From Clostridia bacterium (lineage in GTDB: Bacteria; Bacillota; Clostridia; Lachnospirales; JAOARL01), in NCBI GenBank assembly GCA_025210555.1, contig JAOARL010000019.1, forward strand, positions 64,338 to 128,337: DNA of 64,000 nt, given 5' to 3'. Positions 32,202 through 41,842 of the stretch are shown one piece after another (position 1 is the stretch's first letter; the number at the start of each line of letters is the position of its first letter). The notes beneath the pieces were generated by a model. That model had not been told where the DNA came from. It did not search any database and was given only the letters and a program-made list of their open reading frames with translations. Made by a program: the position numbers and the translations under genes.

Positions 32202-33509
32202 ATGGAAAGATTACTGAATGAAAAATTGGTTGAATGGAAAATGTCAAAAACTAGAAAACCGCTTATATTAAAAGGTGTAAGGCAGGTGGGAAAGACATAT
32301 TTATTAAAAGAATTTGGTAATAAGTATTATGAAGATGTAGCTTATTTTAACTTTGAGGGAAATGAAGCTTTACAATCTAGGTTTGAGCAAGACTTAGATC
32401 CAAAAAGAATAATAGAAGAATTAGGTGTAATTAATAAAAGAGTTATAAAGCCAGGAAGAACATTAATAATTTTTGATGAAATACAGTTTTGTAGCAAAGC
32501 ACTTACATCTTTAAAGTATTTTTATGAAAATTTACCAGAGTATCACGTAGCTTGTGCTGGTTCACTTTTAGGAATAGCTCTTTCTAAACCATTATCATTT
32601 CCAGTAGGTAAAGTTGACATGATGACGTTATATCCACTGAATTTTGAGGAATTCTTATTAGCAAATGATGAATCAATGCTTGTAGAAGCTTTGAAAAAGT
32701 TAAAGAGCGAAGAAAAAATTTCAGCATTATATGAAGAGAAGCTAATGTCATATTTAAATAATTATTATATAACAGGGGGAATGCCAGAAGTATTAAATTC
32801 ATGGATTAATAACAAGGATGTTGAAGAGGTATCAGTTATACAACAGAAAATATTGGATGCATATGAATTGGACTTTGCAAAACATGCACCGGTTAATGAT
32901 TATCCCAAATTATCGATGATATGGAAATCTATACCAGAGCAGCTTGCAAGAGAAAATTCAAAGTTTGTATATGGTCATGTTAAGAGTGGAGCGAGAGCTA
33001 AGGATTTAGAAGATGCCTTAGAATGGCTTATAAGTGCAGGTATGGTGTATAAGATAACTAAAATTGAAAAACCATATATGCCACTTTCTGCCTATGCTGA
33101 TAGTAGAAGTTTTAAATTATATATTCATGATGTAGGACTTTTGAGAAAGAAAGCAAACTTAGATGCTGCAATAATATATGACGACAAAAAAGATATATAT
33201 AAGGAGTTTAAAGGAGCGTTGGCAGAAAATTTTGTTTTAACAGAACTTATAGCAAAAACAAATGAAACGGCGCATTATTGGACATCAGGAAATAAAGCAG
33301 AAGTTGACTTTGTTAAACAATTTAAATCGAAGATAATACCGATAGAAGTTAAGGCGGGTAAGAATGTTACAGCAAGGAGCCTTAGAGTGTATAGAGATAA
33401 GTATGAACCAGAAATATCATTTAAAGTATCAAGACTTAATATTCAAAAGCAAGATGGTACATTAAATATACCTCTATATATGGTATGGAATATTGAAAAG
33501 TATGTGTAA
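32202..33509 (+). CDS. AAA-family ATPase with DUF4143 C-terminus
   Basis: A 435-residue cytoplasmic protein. The AAA_14 ATPase part has Walker A GVRQVGKTYL (about 25-34), Walker B LIIFDEIQ (about 89-96) and sensor motif CAGSLLG. The C-terminal DUF4143 region ends with EVDFVKQFKSKIIPIEVKAG near 366-387, which looks like a PD-(D/E)xK nuclease core. This large family is common in Bacteria and Archaea, often mobile, and its role is unsettled. GAGGGGAG precedes the ATG. It stands alone between terminators. Confidence 0.88.
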   Translation: MERLLNEKLVEWKMSKTRKPLILKGVRQVGKTYLLKEFGNKYYEDVAYFNFEGNEALQSRFEQDLDPKRIIEELGVINKRVIKPGRTLIIFDEIQFCSKALTSLKYFYENLPEYHVACAGSLLGIALSKPLSFPVGKVDMMTLYPLNFEEFLLANDESMLVEALKKLKSEEKISALYEEKLMSYLNNYYITGGMPEVLNSWINNKDVEEVSVIQQKILDAYELDFAKHAPVNDYPKLSMIWKSIPEQLARENSKFVYGHVKSGARAKDLEDALEWLISAGMVYKITKIEKPYMPLSAYADSRSFKLYIHDVGLLRKKANLDAAIIYDDKKDIYKEFKGALAENFVLTELIAKTNETAHYWTSGNKAEVDFVKQFKSKIIPIEVKAGKNVTARSLRVYRDKYEPEISFKVSRLNIQKQDGTLNIPLYMVWNIEKYV

Positions 33510-33514
33510 ATGAC

Positions 33515-33548
33515 AAAAAGTAAGTTTAATTTAAGCTTGCTTTTTTTA
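33515..33548 (+). terminator. Rho-independent terminator
   Basis: AAAAAGTAAG pairs with CTTGCTTTTT (one G-T pair), followed by further Ts. Confidence 0.7.
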
Positions 33549-33584
33549 TATTCAATTCTTTAGAAAAACTTAATAATTAAGCTG

Positions 33585-33640
33585 TTGACTTTAAATGAAT
33601 GGGGGTATATAATAATTAATGAAAAAAAATTCATTCATTT
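33585..33640 (+). promoter_or_regulatory. Promoter and probable TetR operator of the efflux operon
   Basis: TTGACT at 33585-33590, a 17-base spacer, TATAAT at 33608-33613. A perfect 9-bp inverted repeat, AAATGAATG at 33593-33601 and CATTCATTT at 33632-33640, has one arm in the spacer and the other next to the ribosome binding site. This suits self-repression by the regulator encoded just downstream. Confidence 0.7.
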
Positions 33641-33652
33641 ATGGAGGTGAAT

Positions 33653-34240
33653 ATGGCTAGATTAGTAGATCCAAATAAAATAGAGGATATAAAGGTAGCG
33701 CTGATGGAACTTGTAGGAGATTTCGGTATAAATGCGGTATCTATTAAAATGCTTGCAGAAAAGGCTAGTGTATCAACTGGTTATTTATATAGACATTATA
33801 GTGGTAAAGATGAAATGGTAATGGAGATTGGTAATGAGTGGTTAGATGAGTTTAATACTAAGGTAGCGCTTGCAACTGAAAAAGGTGATACTATTGAATC
33901 TTTTGTAGTAGAACTTACTAAATGGATGTTAACTATGGCCAAAGGAGATTATGTAAGTGCCAAATTTATGGTTAGATTATTCGTTGAAACTTTGTTTGAT
34001 CATGAAGATCGGAAGTATTTTTGTAACAAGCGAGAAAAAGAACTTGCAATGATAAGATTCTTTGAAAGATCTAATAATGAAATATTACATCCGGATTTAG
34101 ATTTTGAAGAGTGTTTCCATATTATGGTATTAATAATGATGAATTTCCTTTTAACAAAGTTTGATAATAATAAAAAAATAGACATCGAGAAAGAAACAGA
34201 AATTATCTCTAATATCTGTTTGAATGCGATAAGAAAGTAG
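33653..34240 (+). CDS. TetR/AcrR-family transcriptional regulator
   Basis: A 195-residue repressor. The N-terminal helix-turn-helix is VSIKMLAEKASVSTGYLYRHYSGKDEMV at about residues 24-51, typical of TetR. The rest is a helical ligand-binding and dimer domain. ATG at 33653 follows GGAGGTG; the ATG at 33641 overlaps that site. It is the first gene of an operon with an adaptor and an RND pump, so it probably senses a pump substrate and represses its own promoter through the AAATGAATG repeat. Confidence 0.9.
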   Translation: MARLVDPNKIEDIKVALMELVGDFGINAVSIKMLAEKASVSTGYLYRHYSGKDEMVMEIGNEWLDEFNTKVALATEKGDTIESFVVELTKWMLTMAKGDYVSAKFMVRLFVETLFDHEDRKYFCNKREKELAMIRFFERSNNEILHPDLDFEECFHIMVLIMMNFLLTKFDNNKKIDIEKETEIISNICLNAIRK

Positions 34241-34250
34241 GGTGATTACA

Positions 34251-35477
34251 ATGAAAAAGTTAGTATGTATGTTAGCTATTATGTTTATGCTTACAGGATG
34301 TGGTAAAACAGAAGTAGTAGTACAAGAAAAGATAAGAGCTGTTAAGACAGAAACTATAGTTTCACAGCTTAGTGATGTAACTGTAGATTATATAGGAACA
34401 GTAGAATCAGAAGATTTAACTAAATATAGTTTTAAAAGTTCAGGAAAGTTAGCGAGTATTTATGTTAAAAAAGGTGAGGTAGTAGACAAGGGAGATAAGT
34501 TAGTTGAACTTGATAAGTCAGATCTTAAACTTCAATTAGCTACAGCAGAGAACCAAATGAAAGCTGCTAAGTCACAATACACTAAAGCTCTTAATGGAGC
34601 TACAAGTGAAGAAAAAACACAAGTAGAAAAAGATGTTGAAACAGCTAAAAAAGCATTTGAAGTTGCAGAAAAGTCATATGAAGATATGAAAAAACTTCAT
34701 GCTAAAGGAGCAGTATCAGATTCTCAACTTGATTCAGTAGAATTACAATATACTCAAGCTAAGAATAATTACGCAAAAGCTAGAGAAGGATTAAAAAGAA
34801 TTAATGATGGAGCTAGAGATGAAGATATAGATGCAGCTAAGTCAAATTATGAAGCTGCAAAAGCAGGATATGAACTTAGAAAGTCTCTATATGATGATGG
34901 AGCAATTTATGCTAAAGCTAAAGGGGCAGTTGTAGAGATACCTTTTGAAAAGAATGAATTAGTTCCTCAAGGACATCCAGCAGTAATTGTTAGAAGTAAA
35001 ACACAAGTAGTAAATGTTGGAATAGCTCAAAAAGATTTAGATAAAGTGAAACTTGGAACAAAAGCAGACATTATATTAGATGGTGAAGTAGCAAAAGGTG
35101 TTATTACTAACATTGCAGAAGCACCAGATACATATACTAGAACATATAATGCAGAGGTTTTAGTTGAAGACAAGGAATATAGATTAGGATCTATTGTAAA
35201 AGTTTCATTTTATGTTGGAGAAGAAGATGGTATATGGGTACCATCAAGTTCAGTAGCATCAAATGGAATTGATTATGTATATGTAGTAAAAGATGGAAGA
35301 GCAGTTAAAAATGAAATAGTAATTGAAAAAATGTACAATGACAAAGTAAAAGTTTCAGGATTAAATGACGGCGACAAACTAGTAACAGAAGGTGTTAAAA
35401 ATATTTCAGATGGTATTAAAGTAAATATTGTTGGAATAGAGGTAGCAGATGAGAAGCCTAATAAAGAACTTAATTAA
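34251..35477 (+). CDS. RND efflux adaptor lipoprotein (HlyD/AcrA family)
   Basis: A 408-residue membrane-anchored adaptor. ATG at 34251 gives a lipoprotein signal with lipobox LTGC (cysteine near residue 17), placing it on the outer face of the membrane. A lipoyl-type half (LASIYVKKGEVVDKGDKLVEL), a long coiled-coil hairpin (about 100-190, ETAKKAFEVAEKSYEDM) and the second half with the beta-barrel follow in the usual order. It pairs with the RND pump, whose start lies 29 bases inside this gene. No outer-membrane channel gene is nearby, as expected for single-membrane hosts. Confidence 0.9.
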   Translation: MKKLVCMLAIMFMLTGCGKTEVVVQEKIRAVKTETIVSQLSDVTVDYIGTVESEDLTKYSFKSSGKLASIYVKKGEVVDKGDKLVELDKSDLKLQLATAENQMKAAKSQYTKALNGATSEEKTQVEKDVETAKKAFEVAEKSYEDMKKLHAKGAVSDSQLDSVELQYTQAKNNYAKAREGLKRINDGARDEDIDAAKSNYEAAKAGYELRKSLYDDGAIYAKAKGAVVEIPFEKNELVPQGHPAVIVRSKTQVVNVGIAQKDLDKVKLGTKADIILDGEVAKGVITNIAEAPDTYTRTYNAEVLVEDKEYRLGSIVKVSFYVGEEDGIWVPSSSVASNGIDYVYVVKDGRAVKNEIVIEKMYNDKVKVSGLNDGDKLVTEGVKNISDGIKVNIVGIEVADEKPNKELN

Positions 35478-38400
35478 AGAAAGTAGAATTACAATATTTT
35501 TAACACTAGTTATAGCCATATGGGGAATGTATAGTTATAGATACTTACCTAGACAAGAAAATCCAGATGTATCAGCACCGTTTGCGATGATAGTAACTCC
35601 TTATCCAGGAGCATCACCAGTAGATGTTGATAATCTGGTAAGTAAGAAAATAGAAGAAGAATTATTAGAACTTGATAAAGTAGATGAAACAAAAACAATA
35701 TCTAAAGATAGTATATCTATAGTAACAATAATGTTTGAAAACACAGTAGATGTAGATAAATCAATGCAAGATGTTAGAAATGCAGTAGCAGATGTTAAAT
35801 CAGAATTACCAGCTGGAGTATATGCTAGTAATGTTAATACAGATCTACTTGAAACAGCTGGTATTCTTATCAGTTTATCAGGAGAAAATTACAGTTATGA
35901 AAGACTAGCATCTTTTGGAGAACAATTTAAATCAGAACTTCAAGTAGTTAATGGTATATCAAAGTTCAACATTGAAGGAGAACTTGATAAAGAAGTTAAG
36001 ATTGATGTTGATATAAGAAGACTTAACCAGCTAGGACTATCTTTTGAAGACTTAAACAAGGTACTTCAAGCACAAAATATAGAAATTCCGTCAGGAAGTA
36101 TAGATCTTGGAGAAAATAAAATACCAGTTAAGGTTCCAGGTATATATACAAATGTAAAAGATATAGCAAATGTAATTATTGGTATATCACCAGAAACAGG
36201 AGTAGTAACAAGGCTTTCTGACATAGCTGATGTATATATGGATACAGAAGATGGAGCAGAAAAGTTTAAGCAAGATGGAAAAAATGCAGTACTCCTTACA
36301 GGATTCTTTAAAGACAGTGAGAATGTTGTATTAGTAGGAGAAGAAGTAAGAGCTAAGATCGATAAAGTTAAATCAAGATTACCAGAAGATTTAATCGTAA
36401 ATGAAGTTATATACCAACCATCAGATGTTGCTAAATCAACAAATGATTTTATGATTAATCTAATGGAAGGTATACTTCTAGTAGTAATAGTAGTGTTTAT
36501 TGGTATGGGACTTAGAAATGCATTAGCAGTTTCAACAGCAATCCCACTATCAATACTTATGACGTTTATAGCAATGTCATTATTTAAAATTAAGATACAT
36601 CAAATGTCACTTACAGCACTTATTATTTCACTAGGTATACTAGTAGATAATGCGATTGTTATAAGTGATGCAATACAAGTAAAAGTTGATGAAGGTATGG
36701 AAAGAGCAAAGGCAGCGCTTGAAGCTACTATGGAATCAAGTGTTCCTATATTTGTAGCAACGCTTACTACTATAGCAGCATTCTCACCACTTCTTGGATT
36801 ACCAGGACCAGCAGGAGATTTTATAGGAACTATACCAGTAGTTTTAATAATAGCTATAATTGCAGCTTATATAGTAGCAATGCTAGCAATACCAGCATAT
36901 GCATCATTATTATTTAAGAAAAATGAAAACAAAGGTAAAAAAGAAAATAGATTTAGAAAGTTTTTTGAGGATTTACTTAAGAAGGCACTTAGAGTAAGAA
37001 GGCTAACAATAATAGGGGTATTTTTAACATTATACCTGACTATTAGGTTTGTAATGCCACAGTTACCTTCAGAGTTTTTCCCATACGTAGATAAGAATTT
37101 ATTCTATGTAGAAATTAAAAATGAGAAATCAGGAGATATAGATTCAACTGAAGCACTAATAGATGAAGTTGGAGCCGTATTAACAGAGGAACCAGAAATA
37201 ACAGAATATACTAGTGCTATTGGTAACGGTATGCCTAAGTTTTATATAACTGTTCCGCCAGCAACACCAGCAATGGATTATGGTCAAATAGTATGTAAAT
37301 TTGACTTTGAAAAGGGTGATAATAGATTTGACGATAGGTTGAAATTTATTGCATACTTACAAGAAAAAATTGATAAAAACGTAGCATCAGGAGAAGCAAT
37401 TATTAAGCCACTTGCTAATGCTGAACCAGGAGAGAAAATAAAAATCATGGTATCTGGTGAAGATATTGAGCAGATTGGTGAAGTTGCAAAGCATATCAAA
37501 GAAGAGATAGCTAAATTAGATGGAGTTACAAATTTAGGAATTGACCTAAAAGATAAATCACTAGAACTTAAAGTTGATGTAGATACAGATAAAGCAGCAA
37601 ATTTAGGTGTTTCTAAATATGATATCCAAAGACAAATTAATATAGCTTTATATGGATCAGTTCCATCAATATATAGAAGAAATGGTAGCGAATACAATAT
37701 AAAACTTAAGTCGAATATTGATGATTCAAAATTACTTGAAAATATGATGATTAAATCATCAATGACAGGTAAAAAAGTTCCACTTAAGCAATTTGCTACA
37801 ATTACTTATAATAGAAAAGTAGATACAATTAAAAGATACAAAGGTGATAAGACTGTTATGATAACAGCAGATGCATTACCAGGTTATAGTCCAGTAGAAA
37901 TAGAAAATATTGTTGAAAATGAGATTATACCTAACACAGAATTAAACGGATTAACTATTAGTTATGACGGAGAAAGAGAAAGTATTAAAGATAACTTCGG
38001 GGTACTTTTAATACTTGCTGGAGCAGCAGTATTCCTAATATATGTTATACTTACAGTTCAGTTTAATTCATTTATGCAACCAGTTGTTATACTTATGACA
38101 ATACCATTATCATTAATAGGATCAGTAACAGGATTGTTCTTATTTAACAAACCATTATCGCTTACAGCATTCTTAGGAATTATAGCGTTAATAGGATTAG
38201 TTGTTAAAAATGGAATACTTCTAATAGAATATATAAATATGGCAAGAGAAGCTGGAATGAATGTAGAGGATGCTTGTGTAGATGCAGTAGATAAAAGATT
38301 TAATGCAATTATACTTAGTGCGGTAACTACAATACTTGGACTTTTACCACTTGCAATAGCTGGAAGTAGTTTATTCTCACCAATGGCTATTTCACTTATG

Positions 38401-38511
38401 GCAGGTCTTGCAGTATCAACATTCCTGACTATGGTTATAATACCAGTATTTTATGTATCAGCTGATGCTGTTACAGTGAAAGCTGTAAATAAGGTTAAAC
38501 ATAAGAAGTAG
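35449..38511 (+). CDS. RND-family efflux pump (AcrB-like)
   Basis: A 1020-residue proton-driven exporter with the duplicated AcrB layout: N-terminal helix, large extracytoplasmic loop, six helices, then the same again. The proton relay shows LGILVDNAIVISDAI in helix 4 (near residues 396-410), keeping the first Asp of the AcrB DD pair but with Asn in place of the second, and the helix-10 Lys in GLVVKNGILLIEY. PYPGASPVDVDNLVSKKIE near residue 50 is a family signature. The substrate is unknown. The coding region overlaps the adaptor gene and ends at a terminator. Confidence 0.92.
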   Translation: MRSLIKNLIKESRITIFLTLVIAIWGMYSYRYLPRQENPDVSAPFAMIVTPYPGASPVDVDNLVSKKIEEELLELDKVDETKTISKDSISIVTIMFENTVDVDKSMQDVRNAVADVKSELPAGVYASNVNTDLLETAGILISLSGENYSYERLASFGEQFKSELQVVNGISKFNIEGELDKEVKIDVDIRRLNQLGLSFEDLNKVLQAQNIEIPSGSIDLGENKIPVKVPGIYTNVKDIANVIIGISPETGVVTRLSDIADVYMDTEDGAEKFKQDGKNAVLLTGFFKDSENVVLVGEEVRAKIDKVKSRLPEDLIVNEVIYQPSDVAKSTNDFMINLMEGILLVVIVVFIGMGLRNALAVSTAIPLSILMTFIAMSLFKIKIHQMSLTALIISLGILVDNAIVISDAIQVKVDEGMERAKAALEATMESSVPIFVATLTTIAAFSPLLGLPGPAGDFIGTIPVVLIIAIIAAYIVAMLAIPAYASLLFKKNENKGKKENRFRKFFEDLLKKALRVRRLTIIGVFLTLYLTIRFVMPQLPSEFFPYVDKNLFYVEIKNEKSGDIDSTEALIDEVGAVLTEEPEITEYTSAIGNGMPKFYITVPPATPAMDYGQIVCKFDFEKGDNRFDDRLKFIAYLQEKIDKNVASGEAIIKPLANAEPGEKIKIMVSGEDIEQIGEVAKHIKEEIAKLDGVTNLGIDLKDKSLELKVDVDTDKAANLGVSKYDIQRQINIALYGSVPSIYRRNGSEYNIKLKSNIDDSKLLENMMIKSSMTGKKVPLKQFATITYNRKVDTIKRYKGDKTVMITADALPGYSPVEIENIVENEIIPNTELNGLTISYDGERESIKDNFGVLLILAGAAVFLIYVILTVQFNSFMQPVVILMTIPLSLIGSVTGLFLFNKPLSLTAFLGIIALIGLVVKNGILLIEYINMAREAGMNVEDACVDAVDKRFNAIILSAVTTILGLLPLAIAGSSLFSPMAISLMAGLAVSTFLTMVIIPVFYVSADAVTVKAVNKVKHKK

Positions 38512-38534
38512 ATTAATTTCTACTTCTTTTTTTT
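38505..38534 (+). terminator. Rho-independent terminator
   Basis: GAAGTAGA pairs with TCTACTTC around TTAATT, then eight Ts. The stem overlaps the RND stop codon. Confidence 0.88.
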
Positions 38535-38570
38535 ACTTGTATAGAAGACAAAAATACAAAAAAATGATAT

Positions 38571-38634
38571 TTATGTCCAGTATACTGGACATAAAGGTTG
38601 AAAAAACACATTATGTCTATCATAATAGACATAA
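38571..38634 (+). promoter_or_regulatory. Two matched 24-bp palindromes (operator pair)
   Basis: Box 1 (38571-38594) is a perfect palindrome with outer arms TTATGTC and GACATAA and inner CAGTATACTG. Box 2 (38611-38634) has the same outer arms and a slightly imperfect centre. The centres are 40 bp apart. Box 2 ends 21 bases before the ATG of the next gene. This is the layout of a dimeric repressor binding at two sites; the regulator is not evident. Confidence 0.8.
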
Positions 38635-38655
38635 TAGATGAAAAGAGGTAGAAAT

Positions 38656-39216
38656 ATGAATATAATTGAATTTATAGATCAATTGGATGATTATATTGGG
38701 ATAGAAGTATTTGATGAAAATAAAGAAAATATTAGGGTTATAGTTGATGCATATAATTATGACGATGAGTTAATCGGAAAATATGAGATAAAGTTTAATA
38801 GCTTAGCATATTACGGTGAGTATGAAGGTCTAGGTGCGGGTGTGGATTATAAGTATATAACTGAGTCAAATGGAATATTGGATGATTTTAATGAGCCGAT
38901 AGGAGAAATTTGGTGGGATGGTAAATGTACTGATATAAATGCTTTAACAGGAGAACTGTATCATTTATATTATGATTATTATAAAGGTGAAAAGACTATT
39001 AATATAGATTTTAGGGAGAAGTTTGATAAAGAAAGTGGCTTTTTGCCAAAAGAAAATTTTAAACTTTTAGAAAAGATATTACCGACATTAAAAAAATATG
39101 GAATTGATGGAAGAATTTATTTAGATAGCGAAGAAAGAAAAAGCTTTAAAATGTTATCATTGTTAGATTTATATTTTATAGCAGAAGATTTTATTATTAC
39201 TGAAAAGGGTGAGTAA
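38656..39216 (+). CDS. Hypothetical protein
   Basis: A 186-residue acidic soluble protein that I do not recognise. ATG at 38656 follows AGAGG; an earlier in-frame ATG at 38638 precedes that site. The first half is beta-rich with many aromatic residues (YEIKFNSLAYYGEYEGLGAG, EIWWDGK). The second half is helical. It leads a four-gene operon with two peptidase-like enzymes and an HD protein, under the twin palindromes. Confidence 0.6.
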   Translation: MNIIEFIDQLDDYIGIEVFDENKENIRVIVDAYNYDDELIGKYEIKFNSLAYYGEYEGLGAGVDYKYITESNGILDDFNEPIGEIWWDGKCTDINALTGELYHLYYDYYKGEKTINIDFREKFDKESGFLPKENFKLLEKILPTLKKYGIDGRIYLDSEERKSFKMLSLLDLYFIAEDFIITEKGE

Positions 39217-39219
39217 ATT

Positions 39220-39924
39220 ATGGCAATATATTATTTAGTAAGTGGTATTGATTATAATGATATGGGAAAAGAGATTTTTGATAGAATAGGAAAAGATCTA
39301 GAAGATATAAAAAAGGTAGTGTTTATTCCAGGTAAGCCACATGAAATGGAAAAAAGTTTCTTTGAAAAAGAACTTAGTGCAGAAAAATTTAAGTATTATG
39401 GAATTGATTTTTCAGAGTATGTATTTCTAGATGATAAAACTATGACTAGTAGTGAAATGAAAGCTCATATAGACACTGCTGATATGCTAGTTCTTTTAGG
39501 AGGACATCCTGAAAAACAAATGAAATTTATAAGAGGCAATAATATAACAAAAGAAGTAATTTTGTTTGATAAAGTTGTACTTGCTATGAGTGCAGGAGCT
39601 ATGAATTTATCAAGAATTTGCGTAAACATACCTTTAACTGAATATTATAATGATTATAATCCTTATAATGGACTTTGGTGTTTTGAATTTAGCATAATGC
39701 CACATTTTAATGTAGTAAGTAATGAAAATGGTGGTATCAAGCTTCATCATTATGATAAGTTCAATATGGATAACTTTAAAAGAGCAGCAGGTAATGAATT
39801 AGTATATTGCCTATCTGATAATGATTTTGTTAGAGTTAGTGATAGAGGAACGGAGCTATGTGGAGATAATATATATGTCTACGAGAATGGAGAAATATAT
39901 AAAGAGGGTGATTCGCATGAATGA
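39220..39924 (+). CDS. Peptidase S51-like (peptidase E / class I glutamine amidotransferase-like fold)
   Basis: A 234-residue cytoplasmic protein. The nucleophile elbow is AMSAGAMN with Ser near residue 124, and the later MPHFNVV supplies a candidate histidine, as in dipeptidase E and cyanophycinase relatives. LVLLGGHPEKQMKFI near 85-100 is the expected glycine-rich turn. It would hydrolyse a small Asp-containing or isopeptide substrate, if active. It follows the first gene by 3 bases and overlaps the HD gene by 8. Confidence 0.78.
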   Translation: MAIYYLVSGIDYNDMGKEIFDRIGKDLEDIKKVVFIPGKPHEMEKSFFEKELSAEKFKYYGIDFSEYVFLDDKTMTSSEMKAHIDTADMLVLLGGHPEKQMKFIRGNNITKEVILFDKVVLAMSAGAMNLSRICVNIPLTEYYNDYNPYNGLWCFEFSIMPHFNVVSNENGGIKLHHYDKFNMDNFKRAAGNELVYCLSDNDFVRVSDRGTELCGDNIYVYENGEIYKEGDSHE

Positions 39925-40540
39925 TTTTTACTTTGTAGATAAATTAAGTGATACTATAAGAAGTGGACACTTGCATTGGGCAATTAAAAGACATAGGCTT
40001 GAAAGTGTTGCTGAGCACATATATGAATGTCAAAGACTAGCTATAAAATTATATGGAGATAGTGAATTAGATGTAAATATAAATAAAGTAATTCTTATGT
40101 TATCAATACACGAAGAGGAAGAAAATTATATTGGAGATGTAACAGCATTTGAAGAAAGAACAAAAGATGGTGGACATCAAGCAGCAGTGAAGAGCTTTAA
40201 TTCTTTGAAAAGAGGAAGGTTGTTTTCTGATTTATTAAATGAATTTGAAGATAATAAAACTTCCGAAGCAGTATTTACTAAGTATGTAGATAAACTTCAA
40301 AGTGTTCTTAAAATATTTGAATATGATATAGAATCTAAAATAGATATAGATAGTGAAGATGTAAAAGACTTTTTAAGTACTAATGATACAATAATAAAAA
40401 TGAGAGAAGAAGGTGCAAGAAGTCTTGGTGATATTTTTTATCTGTGGTATAAAGATCTGTTTAGAGGAGAAATTGGAAAAGTTTGCTTAGACTATCTAGA
40501 AGATAAATATAAAGAATATAAAAAAGAAATGAGATATTGA
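39917..40540 (+). CDS. HD-domain phosphohydrolase (YfbR/YfeZ-like)
   Basis: A 207-residue protein of the HD metal-dependent phosphohydrolase superfamily. SGHLHWAIKRHRLESVAEHIYECQRLA near 15-42 has the first histidine region, and IHEEEENYIGDVTAFEER near 70-85 matches the second metal motif but with HE rather than HD, a known variant. A 5'-nucleotidase or related role is likely. ATG at 39917 lies inside the end of the previous gene with GAGGGTG before it. Confidence 0.7.
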   Translation: MNDFYFVDKLSDTIRSGHLHWAIKRHRLESVAEHIYECQRLAIKLYGDSELDVNINKVILMLSIHEEEENYIGDVTAFEERTKDGGHQAAVKSFNSLKRGRLFSDLLNEFEDNKTSEAVFTKYVDKLQSVLKIFEYDIESKIDIDSEDVKDFLSTNDTIIKMREEGARSLGDIFYLWYKDLFRGEIGKVCLDYLEDKYKEYKKEMRY

Positions 40541-40561
40541 TTATAGTTAGAAGGTGAATTT

Positions 40562-41821
40562 ATGAACAAAAAAGATCAAAGGGAAGACTTTAAATTTTTA
40601 GTAAATAAATTTAGGGATGCTCATATAGCTTGCATGGGTAAGCTAAAAGACGAACAACTGAATATTGTTAAGTACATTGAAGAGAAGATTAAAGAAGGAA
40701 CTGAAGAATTAGATTTTGCGCTGCTTCTAAATGAGTTTGTTTGTTCTTTTAAAGATGCACATTCTAGTATTAATATAAGTGGATATTCTAAAAGGATGAT
40801 TGATTTGAATCTTATTTGGCTAGATAGCGGTATATATGTACTTAAATCACTAGGACCGGTAAAACAAGGTGATAAACTTTTGAGCATTGGTAGAATGAAT
40901 AATAATGAACTGTTAGAAGAATTATGGAAAATAATTCCATCAGAAAATGAATATTGGATAAAATCATCAATATACCTAATTAAGTATGAAATTTACTTAA
41001 GAAAATTAGGGTTAATTAATAAAGACGAAAAAGTAGAATTAGAATTATTAAGGGATGGGAAAAAAGTTTCAGTAGAAATGAAAATATATGATATTAAGAG
41101 AAGAAATCAATACAATGTTAAAAATAATTTTATCAGTTATAAAATTGATAAGGATAAAAACATAGGCATATTAAAACTAAAAAAATGTATATATAACGAA
41201 GAATATAAGGATACCCTAAAGAAATTCTTTTATGAAGTTAAAGAGAATAAATTAAAGAGTATATTATTAGATTTAAGAGATAATACAGGTGGAAATTCAT
41301 CTGTATGCGATGAGTTTATAAGATACATAGACATAGATGCATATAATCATTATGGAATAAATGGTTATATATCTGAAGAACTTAAAAGTGTTTATCCAAA
41401 ATATATGGATGAAGAAAATGGATTTTATATACATAAAGGTAAAGAGAATATAATAAACGAGAAAGTTGATAAAAGTTTATTATTTGATGGGGATGTAAAT
41501 GTTATCATAAACAATAGAACATTTAGCAGTGGTATGATGTTCGCAGTATTGTTAAGTGATAATAATATGGCAAAAGTTTTAGGGGAACCCTTAGGAAATA
41601 AACCAAGTAATTATGGAGATATAATAACATTTAAGTTGCCTAACTCTGAACTTGAATTTAGTGTTTCTTGGAAACAATTTACTAGACCAAAAGAAGAGTC
41701 AGAAAACGAAGATACATTAGTGCCAGATATTCAAATATATAGAACATTTGATGAAATAGTTAACAATAACAACAAACAATTGAATAGAGCAATTGAATAC
41801 ATAACAGAAAGATGTGAGTAG
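40562..41821 (+). CDS. S41-family (tail-specific) peptidase-like protein
   Basis: A 419-residue protein with no signal peptide. The C-terminal half has the S41 core: ILLDLRDNTGGNSSV near 240, the nucleophile region NRTFSSGMMFAVLL near 318-330, then a GEPLGNKPSNYGD loop. A PDZ-like segment would lie around 85-125. Without an export signal it should act in the cytoplasm, unusual for processing proteases but seen in other S41 proteins. Last gene of the operon, followed by a terminator. Confidence 0.78.
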   Translation: MNKKDQREDFKFLVNKFRDAHIACMGKLKDEQLNIVKYIEEKIKEGTEELDFALLLNEFVCSFKDAHSSINISGYSKRMIDLNLIWLDSGIYVLKSLGPVKQGDKLLSIGRMNNNELLEELWKIIPSENEYWIKSSIYLIKYEIYLRKLGLINKDEKVELELLRDGKKVSVEMKIYDIKRRNQYNVKNNFISYKIDKDKNIGILKLKKCIYNEEYKDTLKKFFYEVKENKLKSILLDLRDNTGGNSSVCDEFIRYIDIDAYNHYGINGYISEELKSVYPKYMDEENGFYIHKGKENIINEKVDKSLLFDGDVNVIINNRTFSSGMMFAVLLSDNNMAKVLGEPLGNKPSNYGDIITFKLPNSELEFSVSWKQFTRPKEESENEDTLVPDIQIYRTFDEIVNNNNKQLNRAIEYITERCE

Positions 41822-41842
41822 TAGTTACCCACATCTTTTTTA
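41811..41842 (+). terminator. Rho-independent terminator
   Basis: GATGTG pairs with CACATC, with an inner GTA/TAC, followed by TTTTTTT. The stem overlaps the stop codon. Confidence 0.75.
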
